Shown in pieces: positions 16,162 through 24,337 of a stretch of 64,000 nt of DNA. Position 1 is the stretch's first letter. Every line of letters starts with the position of its first letter. Origin of the DNA: Streptomonospora sp. PA3 (GTDB lineage: Bacteria; Actinomycetota; Actinomycetes; Streptosporangiales; Streptosporangiaceae). A program made the translations under genes and the position numbers. The stretch covers positions 1 to 64,000 of the forward strand of contig NZ_VTZW01000010.1 in NCBI RefSeq assembly GCF_009728995.1, given 5' to 3'. The notes beneath the pieces were generated by a model that worked only from the letters and a program-made list of their open reading frames with translations, had not been told where the DNA came from and searched no databases.

Positions 16162-17085
16162 GTGGAGCGAAAGCATCTCGAGTACTTTCTCGCGATCGCG
16201 AGCCATGGGAGTTTCACCAGTGCCGCGAACTCGCTGCGGATCGCGCAGCCGTCGCTGTCCTATGCCATAGGGGTCCTGGAGCGAGAGGTGGGCGCCCCGC
16301 TGTTCCGCCGGGTCGGGCGGGGCGTGGTGCTGACACCTGTGGGAGAGGCGCTTTTGGACCCGGCCCGGCAGGTGCTGCACGACTTCATGCGGGTGCAGAC
16401 CGCCGCCCAGCGGGTGTCGGGACTCGTGTCGGGGCGCATCGACATCGCCGCGGTCACCACCTTGGCCGTCGACCCGCTCGCGTCGTTCGTCGGGGCGTTC
16501 CGCAACAGCCACCCGGGGGTCGAGTTCCGCATCGTGGATGCGGAGAACGCGGCCGCGATCGTCGACCTGGTGCGGCGCGGGCAGTGCGAGGTGGGGCTCA
16601 CCGAGCAGGGCGTCTCGACCGCGGGCATGCGGGTGCTCGATCTCCCCCAGCAGGAGGTCCTGGCCGTGCTCCCGCCCTCCGCGGCGGGCCCCCAGGAGCC
16701 GATGCCCCTGCAGAAGCTCGCGGAGCTGGACCTCGTGACCACGCCGAGCGGCACCACCACCCGCAGCGCGCTCGACAGCGCCCTGGCGCTCACCGGAACG
16801 TCGCCGCGGATCGCCGTGGAGACCACCCACCGCGCCGCGATCGTGCCCCTGGTGATCGCCGGCGCCGGCGCGACCCTGCTTCCGCACCGGCTCGCCATGG
16901 AGGCGGCCGGGCTGGGTGCCGTGGTCGTCAGCCTCGCCCCGCCGCTGGCGCGCCGGGGCGTGCTCGTCTGGCCGCCGGACGCGCTGTCGCCCGCGGCGCA
17001 GGCGTTCGTCGATCTGGTCGCGGCCCGGCACCCCGGCGAGGACGCCGAGAGCCGGGGACCGCTGGACGGCGCCCACCCCGGCTGA
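16162..17085 (+). CDS. LysR-family transcriptional regulator
   Basis: 307 residues. The N-terminal winged helix (VERKHLEYFLAIASHGSFTSAANSLRIAQPSLSYAIGVLEREVGAPLFRRVGRGVVLTPVGEALL) is canonical. The periplasmic-binding-like effector domain follows (DIAAVTTLAVDPLASFVGAFRN...). GTG 16162 is chosen because the DNA-binding domain starts there and GGAGGAAG lies 7 nt upstream; the frame is open further upstream but has no similarity. No divergent target gene lies beside it. The upstream side is the repeat array and the downstream side an inverted-repeat element, so its regulon cannot be read from context. Confidence 0.92.
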   Translation: MERKHLEYFLAIASHGSFTSAANSLRIAQPSLSYAIGVLEREVGAPLFRRVGRGVVLTPVGEALLDPARQVLHDFMRVQTAAQRVSGLVSGRIDIAAVTTLAVDPLASFVGAFRNSHPGVEFRIVDAENAAAIVDLVRRGQCEVGLTEQGVSTAGMRVLDLPQQEVLAVLPPSAAGPQEPMPLQKLAELDLVTTPSGTTTRSALDSALALTGTSPRIAVETTHRAAIVPLVIAGAGATLLPHRLAMEAAGLGAVVVSLAPPLARRGVLVWPPDALSPAAQAFVDLVAARHPGEDAESRGPLDGAHPG

Positions 17086-17117
17086 GACGTCGGCCGGAGC
17101 GGGCGCGCCGCTACGTC

Positions 17118-17285
17118 TGTTTAAGAAGTCGGTCACCACAGGAGGTTGCGGCAATGGGGCTGGATTGCGCGAATCGGGCGGGCCGCGCTACGCGAGGCGC
17201 ACCATTGCCGCAGCCCCGTGGTGGCCGCCCCGGGTGGTGCCCGGTGGGTTCCTGGAAAAGCCAGCGCCCCCGCTGTTCTTAAACA
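17118..17285. repeat. Nested inverted-repeat element, 168 bp
   Basis: The outer arms TGTTTAAGAA (17118-17127) and TTCTTAAACA (17276-17285) are perfect inverted repeats. Inside them, GGTCACCAC (17131-17139) pairs with GTGGTGGCC (17218-17226), and TGCGGCAATGG (17147-17157) with CCATTGCCGCA (17202-17212). A competing GGGGCTG/CAGCCCC pair is also possible. It lies between the convergent lysR and FGE genes. It could be a MITE-like insertion or a structured RNA/terminator. No protein is encoded. Confidence 0.65.
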
Positions 17286-17290
17286 CGGCG

Positions 17291-18199
17291 CTAGGCGTCG
17301 CGGACGCAGCGGAATCCGGTGTTGCCCATGGAGGAGTCGGGGGAGATCCCCTGGCGGGCGCTGACCCGGTACCGGCGGCAGTAGGACTCGTGGCACAGGT
17401 AGGAGCCCCCGCGCGCGCTGCGGCGGTCCCGGTAAGCCGGGTCGAACCGGTCCCGGCACCATTCCCACACGTTGCCGGTCATGTTGTACAGCCCGTACCC
17501 GTTGGGCGGGAACTCCGCGACCGGGCAGGTGCCGTACCAGCCGTCGGCGCGGGTGTTCTCCCGGGGGAACACCCCCTGCCACACGTTCATCCGGTGCTCT
17601 CCGGCGGGTTCGAGTTCGTCGCCCCACGGGAAGGCGCGCCCCTGGAGGCCGCCTCGGGCGGCGTACTCCCATTCGGCTTCGGTGGGCAGCCGCAGCCCCG
17701 CCCAGGCGCAGTAGGCGCCGGCGTCGTTCCACGAGACGTGGACCACCGGGTGGTCCGCGAGGCGCTCGGCATCGGAGTGCCCTCCGGTGGGATGGCGCCA
17801 GCTCGCGCCCTCGACCAGGCGCCACCAGGGGGCGCCCGCCACGCCGCGGGTGGGCGGGAAGTCGTCGGGCAGCAGGCCGCCGAACACGAAGGACCACCCG
17901 AAGCGCTCCGCATCGGTCCGGTAGCCCGTGGCGTCGGCGAACGCGGCGAACTCCGCGTTGGTCACCGCCGCCGTGCCGATCCAGAACGGGTCGACCTCCA
18001 CCCGGCGGACGGGCCCCTCGCCGTCGGCGGGGTAGGCGCGGTCGTCCTCACTGCCCATGAGGAACTCCCCGCCGTCCAGGAGCACCATCCCCGCGGTGCC
18101 GCCCGCGCCGACGCCGGTGTCGGGCACGGGCTCCGGGGAGCGGGTGCCGCCCCGCCGACCGCTCGACGGGGCGCAGCATGCCGGGTGTGCGTCAGTCAT
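17291..18199 (-). CDS. Formylglycine-generating enzyme (sulfatase-modifying factor)
   Basis: 302 residues of the FGE-sulfatase family. It oxidises the active-site Cys of sulfatases to formylglycine in the cytoplasm. The C-terminal block RGGSYLCHESYCRRYRVSAR carries the two copper-binding and catalytic cysteines, C269 and C274, with the same 5-residue spacing as in characterised actinobacterial FGE. GFRCVRDA closes the fold. The N-terminal GMVLLDGGEFLMGS is typical. ATG 18199 overlaps the end of the sulfatase gene by 8 nt on the same strand. The enzyme and its sulfatase substrate are therefore co-translated. Confidence 0.97.
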   Translation of the reverse strand: MTDAHPACCAPSSGRRGGTRSPEPVPDTGVGAGGTAGMVLLDGGEFLMGSEDDRAYPADGEGPVRRVEVDPFWIGTAAVTNAEFAAFADATGYRTDAERFGWSFVFGGLLPDDFPPTRGVAGAPWWRLVEGASWRHPTGGHSDAERLADHPVVHVSWNDAGAYCAWAGLRLPTEAEWEYAARGGLQGRAFPWGDELEPAGEHRMNVWQGVFPRENTRADGWYGTCPVAEFPPNGYGLYNMTGNVWEWCRDRFDPAYRDRRSARGGSYLCHESYCRRYRVSARQGISPDSSMGNTGFRCVRDA

Positions 18200-20552
18200 G
18201 GGCCGCTCGGAATCGCTCTCGTGCGCTGTCGCTGTCGGCGTCGCTGCACAGGTCGTCGCCGAGGTCGACGCGTACCCGCCGCAGGTGCCCGGTGAAGGCG
18301 TTGTCGGCGGTGGGATAGTCGTCGGTCACCGGCGAGGCGCGGTCGACGCCGAGGTCGAAGGTCTCGTCGAAGGCGAAGTAGTAGGGAATGGTGGCGTCCA
18401 CCCGCCCCTGGGCCGCATGCTTGCCGTCGACCAGGAGGGAGGCGGTCCCGCCGCGACCGACACCGCCGCCGTCGTAGTCGAACTCCAGCCGGATCTCGTG
18501 TTCGCCGGGTGTCAGCGGCTCCTCGCCCGAGACCGTGTGCACCTGGAGGCCGAAGTAGTTGTAGGCGTAGCGCGGGCGCCCCTCGCAGACGTACAGCGAC
18601 CACCCGCCGAACCGGCCGCCCTGGGCCGCGATCACTCCCTCTCCCCCGCCGTCCGGGACCTCGACGAGCGCCGTGATGGTGTGCGACCGGTTCTTCACGT
18701 TGGGCGCGGTCTCCTCGGTCAGTCGCAGCCCCGCTCCGTGGAAGGTGACCGTGCTGCGGTCCCCGAACAGGTCGAGCCGCCCCGCCTCCCGCGGGTTCTC
18801 CCGCTCGGTCATCCGGTCGTCGAGCGGGAAGACGTTGTACTTGGCGGCTTCGGTGAGGAACAGCTGCTGGAGCTGGCGCAGCCTGCCGGGGTGCTCGGCG
18901 GCGACGTCGCGGGCCTGGGTCCAGTCGACGTTGGTGTCGTAGAGCTCCCACACGTCGTCCTCGAAGTACCGGCGGCCGTTCTGCACCATCTCCCACGGGG
19001 TGCCGTGGCGGGTGACCGCCATCCAGCCGTCGTGGTAGATGCCGCGGTTGCCGACCATCTCGAAGTACTGGAGGCGGTGGCGGTCGGGGGCGTCGCCGTC
19101 GTTGAAGGTGTAGAGCATGCTGGTGCCCTCGATCGGCTGCTGGGCGATCCCGTCCACCGTCGCGGGCTCGGGGATCCGCGCCGCTTCGAGGATGGTCGGC
19201 AGGACGTCGATCACGTGGTGGAACTGGTGGCGCAGTCCCCCGCGCTCGGCGATGCCCTTCGGCCAGTGCGCGATCATCCCGTCGCGGGTCCCGCCGAAGT
19301 GCGAGGCCACCTGCTTGGTCCACTGGTAGGGGGTGTTCATGGCCAGCGCCCACCCCACGGGGTAGTGGGCGTGCGTGGTCGGGTCGCCGAGCGCGTCGGC
19401 GTGCTCGTTGATGAACTCGGCGGTGTCGGGGATGCCGCTGGCGTAGCGGTGCTCGTTGAGCGTGCCGCCCAGGCCGCCCTCGGCCGAGGCTCCGTTGTCG
19501 CCGAGGATGTAGATGAACAGCGTGTTCTCCAGCGCGCCGTTCTCCTCCAGCGCGTCGACCAGGCGCCCGACCTGGGCGTCGGTGTGCTCGGCGAAGCCGG
19601 CGTAGAGCTCCATCAGCGAGGCGGCCGCGCGCTGCTCGGCCTCGGAGAGCTCGTCCCAGTGCGGGACGCCCTCGGCCCAGGGCGCCAGTTCCGCGTCCTG
19701 GGGGACCACGCCCAGCTCCTTCTGCCGCTGCAGGGTGATCTCCCGCTGGCGGTCCCACCCGTGGTCGAACCGGCCGCGGTACTTCTCCCGGTACTCGCGG
19801 GGGACGTGGTAGGGCGCGTGTGTGGCGCCGAACGGCAGGTAGGCGAAGAACGGGACGTCGGGCTTGAGGCTGCGCTGCGTGCCGATCCACTCGATGGCCT
19901 GGTCGACGAGGTCCTCGGAGAGGTGGTAGCCGTCCTCGGGCCGCTTCGACGGCTCGATCGGCGCGGTCCCGTCGAAGAGCACGGGGTACCAGTGGTTCAT
20001 CTCGGCGCACAGGAACCCGTAGAACTTCTCGAAGCCCTCGCCGGTGGGCCAGCGGTCGAACGGCCCGGCCGGGCTCACGTCGCGCGCCGGGGTCTGGTGC
20101 CACTTGCCGAACGCGCCCGTGTTGTAGCCGTTCTCGCGCAGGGTCTGGGCGAGTGTCGCCGCGCTGCGCGGGCGGATCCCGTTGTAGCCGGGTGCCGCGC
20201 TGGCCATCTCTGTGGTGACGCCCATCCCCACCGAGTGGTGGTTGCGTCCGGTCAGCAGCGACTGCCGGGTCGGCGAGCAGACCGCGGTGACGTGGAACCG
20301 GGTGTAGCGCAACCCGTCACGCGCCAGGCGGTCGGCGGTGGGCATCTCGCAGGGGCCGCCGAAGGCGCTGGGGGCCCCGAACCCCATGTCGTCGAGGAGG
20401 ACCAGCACGACGTTGGGCGCGCCCTGCGGCGGGCGCAGCGGTTCGGCCGGCCGGTAGGGCGGGTCCTGCTCGCGCACGTCGATCGACGTGGCCGGAGCGT
20501 GGCGCCGCTCCTCGATCGGCAGGTTGTGCCTGTTGGGGTGCGAATCGCTCAA
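18192..20552 (-). CDS. Arylsulfatase (type I, formylglycine-dependent)
   Basis: 786 residues of the large AtsA-like sulfatase class. The metal-binding N-terminus is APNVVLVLLDDMGFG (D54, D55). The signature VCSPTRQSLLTGRN places the Cys to be converted at C92. FGKWHQTP and AHWPKGIAERGG follow, and the C-terminal beta domain runs from about 560. There is no signal peptide, so it should be cytosolic, consistent with cytosolic FGE. It starts at TTG 20552 with GAGGAG 9 nt upstream. It lies 118 bp downstream of the betaine transporter permease on the same strand. That suggests the substrate may be an imported sulfated compound, but the exact substrate is unknown. Confidence 0.93.
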   Translation of the reverse strand: MSDSHPNRHNLPIEERRHAPATSIDVREQDPPYRPAEPLRPPQGAPNVVLVLLDDMGFGAPSAFGGPCEMPTADRLARDGLRYTRFHVTAVCSPTRQSLLTGRNHHSVGMGVTTEMASAAPGYNGIRPRSAATLAQTLRENGYNTGAFGKWHQTPARDVSPAGPFDRWPTGEGFEKFYGFLCAEMNHWYPVLFDGTAPIEPSKRPEDGYHLSEDLVDQAIEWIGTQRSLKPDVPFFAYLPFGATHAPYHVPREYREKYRGRFDHGWDRQREITLQRQKELGVVPQDAELAPWAEGVPHWDELSEAEQRAAASLMELYAGFAEHTDAQVGRLVDALEENGALENTLFIYILGDNGASAEGGLGGTLNEHRYASGIPDTAEFINEHADALGDPTTHAHYPVGWALAMNTPYQWTKQVASHFGGTRDGMIAHWPKGIAERGGLRHQFHHVIDVLPTILEAARIPEPATVDGIAQQPIEGTSMLYTFNDGDAPDRHRLQYFEMVGNRGIYHDGWMAVTRHGTPWEMVQNGRRYFEDDVWELYDTNVDWTQARDVAAEHPGRLRQLQQLFLTEAAKYNVFPLDDRMTERENPREAGRLDLFGDRSTVTFHGAGLRLTEETAPNVKNRSHTITALVEVPDGGGEGVIAAQGGRFGGWSLYVCEGRPRYAYNYFGLQVHTVSGEEPLTPGEHEIRLEFDYDGGGVGRGGTASLLVDGKHAAQGRVDATIPYYFAFDETFDLGVDRASPVTDDYPTADNAFTGHLRRVRVDLGDDLCSDADSDSARERFRAAHD

Positions 20553-20670
20553 CGAGCTTCTCCTCTTCGTCTCCGCAGGCGTTGTTGCTGTTTCCCGCGG
20601 CTTGGGGCCCGGCCCCGGTGCGGCCGGTGGGCGGCGCCGGGGCCGGGTCTGTCGCGGCCCGGTGCCGTGG

Positions 20671-21585
20671 TCAGGCGGGGGCCTTCTCCGCTTCCGGGTC
20701 GGGTTGCGGGCGCTTGCTCGTGAACCGGGCGAGCAGAGCCGCCACCGGCCGGCGGCCGGCGCCCTTGCGGCGCCCCAGGGCTCCGGTCACCCGGTCGAGG
20801 AAGATCGCGAGGACGACGACCGCGATCCCTCCTTCGAAGGCGGCGCCGATGTCGAACTGTGTGACGCCGTTGACGACGACGCCGCCCAGCCCCTTCGCGC
20901 CGACCAGGCCCGCGACGACGACCATCGACAGCGCGAGCATGATGACCTGGTTGACTCCCGCCATGATCGAGGGCAGGGCCAGCGGAAGCTGCACCTCGCG
21001 CAGTACCTGGCCGGGGCGCGACCCGAACGCGCGGGCGGCCTCCAGCACCTCGCCGTCGACCTGGCGGATGCCGAGCTCGGTGAGCCGGACCGCCGGCGGG
21101 ATCGCGAACACGGTCGTGGCGACGATGCCCGGGACGACGCCGATGCCGAACAGGAACACCGCCGGCACCAGGTAGACGAAGACCGGGAGGGTCTGCATGA
21201 AGTCCAGGGCCGGCCGCACGGCGAAGCTGACGCGCGGGCTGCTCGCGGCGAGGATGCCGACCGGTACGCCCACCAGGATGGAGAAGGCGGCCGCGATGAT
21301 CACCACCGCGAGCGTCTCCAGGGTCTGCGTCCACAGCCCCATGCCCACGACGAGGGCGAATGAGAGCACGGTGAACAGGGTCAGGCCGATGCTGCGGGTC
21401 GCCGCGGCCGTCAGGACACCGAAGACGGCGATCAGTACCGGGGGCAGCGGGAGGGCGAGCAGGGTGTAGACCGTGTTCACGGTGAACAGCAGCACCGCGG
21501 ACACCCCGTCGAAGAACCCTCCGGCGTTGTCCGTGAGCCACTGCAGGCCGGCCTCGACGGCCTCGCCGACCGGGATGTCAGCCAT
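20671..21585 (-). CDS. Glycine betaine/proline ABC transporter permease (OpuAB/ProW-like)
   Basis: 304 residues with about six membrane passes and a BPD_transp_1 core. The EAA loop is EVLEAARAFGSRPGQVLREVQLPLALPSIMAGVNQ, and IMLALSMVVVAGLVGAKGLGG is the strongly conserved ProW/OpuAB segment. ATG 21585 overlaps the ATPase gene by 8 nt. It works with the ATPase and lipoprotein encoded immediately upstream to import betaine-type osmolytes. Confidence 0.95.
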   Translation of the reverse strand: MADIPVGEAVEAGLQWLTDNAGGFFDGVSAVLLFTVNTVYTLLALPLPPVLIAVFGVLTAAATRSIGLTLFTVLSFALVVGMGLWTQTLETLAVVIIAAAFSILVGVPVGILAASSPRVSFAVRPALDFMQTLPVFVYLVPAVFLFGIGVVPGIVATTVFAIPPAVRLTELGIRQVDGEVLEAARAFGSRPGQVLREVQLPLALPSIMAGVNQVIMLALSMVVVAGLVGAKGLGGVVVNGVTQFDIGAAFEGGIAVVVLAIFLDRVTGALGRRKGAGRRPVAALLARFTSKRPQPDPEAEKAPA

Positions 21586-22774
21586 GCTCGCCCACCTCCT
21601 CCGGGACGGCTGCGATCGCGTCGAGGACCCGGCTGCGGGGCACGACGCCGACCAGGTGCTTGTCGCCGTCGACGACCGCGAGCGGCACGCTGTGCCCCCC
21701 GGTCAGGTGGCAGAACTCGACGATGGGGGTGTCGCCCGGGACGGCGGTGTAGTCGTCGCGGACGGAGCCGCCCAGGTCGGCCTGCCGCTTGCGCACCGCC
21801 TCGGCCAGGGTCTCGGCGGTGGCCACGCCGGCGATCCGCCCGTCGGCGTCGATGACGTAGGCGCACCGGCCGGGACCCTGCTCCAGCCGCGCCAGCACAT
21901 CGGCGGGACTCTCGTCGACGGTGGCGGTGACCCAGGGCCGCTGCATGACCGCGCTCGCGGTCAGGCCGCGCGTCCGGTCGACGTCGGAGACGAAGTCGCG
22001 CACGTAGCCGGTCGCCGGCCGGGAGATGATGTCGGGCCCGGTGGCGAGCTGAACGACCCGGCCGTCCTTCATCACCATGATCCGGTCGCCGATGCGCATG
22101 GCCTCGTTGAGGTCGTGGGTGACGAAGATGATCGTCGTGCCCAGGTCCCGCTGGAGTTCGAGCAGCTGCTCCTGCATGGCCCGCCGGGTGAGGGGGTCGA
22201 GCGCGCTGAAGGGCTCGTCCATGATCAGCACGTCGGGGTCGGTGGCGAGGGCGCGCGCGAGTCCCACGCGCTGCTGCATCCCGCCGCTGAACTCGTCGGG
22301 GTAGGCATCCCCGCGGTGGGCCAGGCCGACCCGTTCCAGCGCCCGCTCGGCGCGCTCCAGCCGTTCGCGCTTGGGCACGCCGCGGGCCTTGAGCCCGTAG
22401 GCGGCGTTCTCCCTGACCGTGCGGTGGGGGAACAGCGCGAAGTGCTGGAAGACCATGCTGATGCGCCTGTTGCGCAGCTCGCGGAGTTCCTGGCGCGTCA
22501 TGCCGCCGACGTCGGCGCCGTCGTAGGAGACGGTTCCCGCGGTGGGCTCGACCAGCCGGTTGATCATGCGCACGACCGTGGACTTGCCGGATCCCGACAG
22601 GCCCATGACGGCGAAGAGCTCCCCGCGCCCGACGGAGAAGGAGACGTCGTCGACAGCGAGGACGCCGCCGACGTCGCGCACGGCGCGCTCTGCGTCGGTC
22701 GCGGAGTCGAGGGCCCGGCGTGCGCGGGCCGGCGCCAGATCGAAGACCTTGGTCAGATTGCGAACCTCGATCAC
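21578..22774 (-). CDS. Glycine betaine/proline ABC transporter ATP-binding protein with CBS domains
   Basis: 398 residues. Walker A is GLSGSGKST, Q-loop VFQHFALFPHRT, signature FSGGMQQRVGLARAL and Walker B VLIMDEPFSALDP. The C-terminal tandem CBS region (about 275-395: ASAVMQRPWVTATVDESPADVL..., YVIDADGRIAGV...) is the ionic-strength sensor found in OpuA. GTG 22774 overlaps the stop of the binding-protein gene (GTGA). A roughly 30-residue insert after the first strand (LAPARARRALDSATDAERAV) is unusual. The frame is open upstream but antisense-like. Confidence 0.95.
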   Translation of the reverse strand: MIEVRNLTKVFDLAPARARRALDSATDAERAVRDVGGVLAVDDVSFSVGRGELFAVMGLSGSGKSTVVRMINRLVEPTAGTVSYDGADVGGMTRQELRELRNRRISMVFQHFALFPHRTVRENAAYGLKARGVPKRERLERAERALERVGLAHRGDAYPDEFSGGMQQRVGLARALATDPDVLIMDEPFSALDPLTRRAMQEQLLELQRDLGTTIIFVTHDLNEAMRIGDRIMVMKDGRVVQLATGPDIISRPATGYVRDFVSDVDRTRGLTASAVMQRPWVTATVDESPADVLARLEQGPGRCAYVIDADGRIAGVATAETLAEAVRKRQADLGGSVRDDYTAVPGDTPIVEFCHLTGGHSVPLAVVDGDKHLVGVVPRSRVLDAIAAVPEEVGEHG

Positions 22775-23718
22775 GCGGGCGCCTCCGCGGGCTCGCCCTC
22801 CGCGGTCTCGACGCCCTCCAGCCAGTTGCCGACCTTGTCGGGATTGTCGCTGATCCACTGGCGTGCGACGTCGGCGGGGGCCACGTCCTCCTTGCTCACC
22901 TGGTGGACCCACTCGGAGGCGGTTTCGCGGTCGATCCGCATCTGGGAGAGGAAGCGCGCCACGTTCGGGTGGTCGTCGCCGAACCCGTCGCGGGCGGCGA
23001 TGCGGATCTCGCCCGCGCCCGGCCAGGCGTCCTCGGGATCGTCGAGGTAGACGAGGTCCCACTCGATGTTCATCCAGTGGGGCTCCCAGGCGAGGAAGAC
23101 GACCGGTCGCCCGTTGTCCACCCGCGTCTGGACCTCGGCGAGCATCGCCGGGGTGCTGGATTCGACGAGCGTCCACCCGCCGAGGCCGTAGGCGTCCTCG
23201 TCGATCATCTTCTGGACCGAGTTGTTGCCCGGTGTTCCGGGTTCGATCCCGAGGATCTCGCCGCCGAACTCCTCGGCGTTGGGCTCCAGGTCGGCCAGGG
23301 AGGTGACGCCGTACTCCTCGGCGACGAACTTCGGTACCGCGGGTTCGTAGGCCACTCCCGTAACCAGGGTGGTGAGGACCTCGATGCGGCCGGCGTCGAT
23401 GGAGTCGCCGAAGACCTCCTTCTGGCTGGGCCACCAGTTGCCCAGGTAGGCGTCGGCGTCGCCCTTTGCCAGCGCCTGGGCGCTGAGCGGCACCGAGAGG
23501 TCCTTGATGTTGACGCTGTACCCGGCGTCCTCCAGCACCTGCTTGGCGATCTGGTTCTCCACCATGAGGTCTTCCCAGGGCTGCTCCACCAGGGTGACCT
23601 CGGTTTCGCCCCCGCCGCCGGAACCGAAACCGCCCTCAGGGTTGCCGCACGCGGCCGCCATCGACGTAGTGAGCACCAGGACCGAGGCCGCCGCGATACG
23701 GCGCTGCATCGAATTCAT
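22771..23718 (-). CDS. Glycine betaine ABC transporter substrate-binding lipoprotein (OpuAC-like)
   Basis: 315 residues. A lipoprotein signal peptide ends with the lipobox MAAAC, so the protein is anchored outside the membrane. The OpuAC fold is recognisable in VTLVEQPWEDLMVENQIAKQVLEDAGY, DAYLGNWWPSQ and PVVFLAWEPHWMNIEWDLVYLDD. The Trp residues fit a quaternary-ammonium cage. The chosen start MNSMQRR (23718) leaves a normal signal peptide. Longer frames upstream run through the AT-rich promoter region. It is the first gene of the binding protein-ATPase-permease-sulfatase-FGE string. Confidence 0.94.
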   Translation of the reverse strand: MNSMQRRIAAASVLVLTTSMAAACGNPEGGFGSGGGGETEVTLVEQPWEDLMVENQIAKQVLEDAGYSVNIKDLSVPLSAQALAKGDADAYLGNWWPSQKEVFGDSIDAGRIEVLTTLVTGVAYEPAVPKFVAEEYGVTSLADLEPNAEEFGGEILGIEPGTPGNNSVQKMIDEDAYGLGGWTLVESSTPAMLAEVQTRVDNGRPVVFLAWEPHWMNIEWDLVYLDDPEDAWPGAGEIRIAARDGFGDDHPNVARFLSQMRIDRETASEWVHQVSKEDVAPADVARQWISDNPDKVGNWLEGVETAEGEPAEAPA

Positions 23719-24337
23719 ATTCGTATTTCCACTCCAAACGGGGAGACGTTTCCGGCGCCGATGTTTCACGACACTCCAGCGCGGCCGGTCCGGCCGACGC
23801 GAACCTGTTTTCCATTTCCACCCGACTTCGAATGCGCGGTTTTCGAATGCGGCGCCCGCCACGAAAACGACGGCGCCGCAACATTCACACCGGATGATGA
23901 TGGTGCAAAAACACCGAAAAATCAACATCTAGCAAAATATAAGCTATATCAATACTTGCTCATCCGTATAGAACCCTTCTATAGCAGAATACTAAAAATA
24001 CATCGGCAATTCCTTGGAGTAGACCCGGGCCCGTGACCGGCCCGAACGATCAAGTGACACCGAGCACAGCAACGCGGGACCCACCCGGGCGGCGCGGCGG
24101 CCCGGTGGCCCGCCGGCGCCCGAGCCGGATACGGCCGCCCCCGTATGATCCGACTCACCGCCGAGCCTGCGGATTTGCAGAATTCCGACCGCTCGGATAT
24201 TACTCTCTAGTGGCGCCGGAGAAGCTATAAGGCGTACGGGCCGGCTTAGGGGCGCCGGAAAGAGCCATTCAGCGAAGCAGCACCGTCCGGCCCGCCGGCA
24301 CCGCAAGCCCTCAGCACCGAGAAAAGGAGCCGCCCAG
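23719..24337. promoter_or_regulatory. Divergent regulatory region with AT-rich core
   Basis: 619 bp between the betaine transporter and the choline-oxidase-like gene. About 23870-24010 is strikingly AT-rich for this genome. It holds a 17-bp palindrome, TATAGAA-CCC-TTCTATA (23967-23983), a likely operator for divergent promoters. The part from 24050 to 24337 returns to high GC. An AGGAG ribosome binding site precedes the GTG at 24338. No gene is supported. Confidence 0.65.

Noticed and set aside
17118-17285. Complete insertion sequence
   Set aside because: The element is only 168 bp and has no transposase or remnant of one.
18057-20723. An 888-codon plus-strand open frame opposite the sulfatase
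   Set aside because: The sulfatase and FGE on the minus strand have complete catalytic motifs; the plus frame has none.
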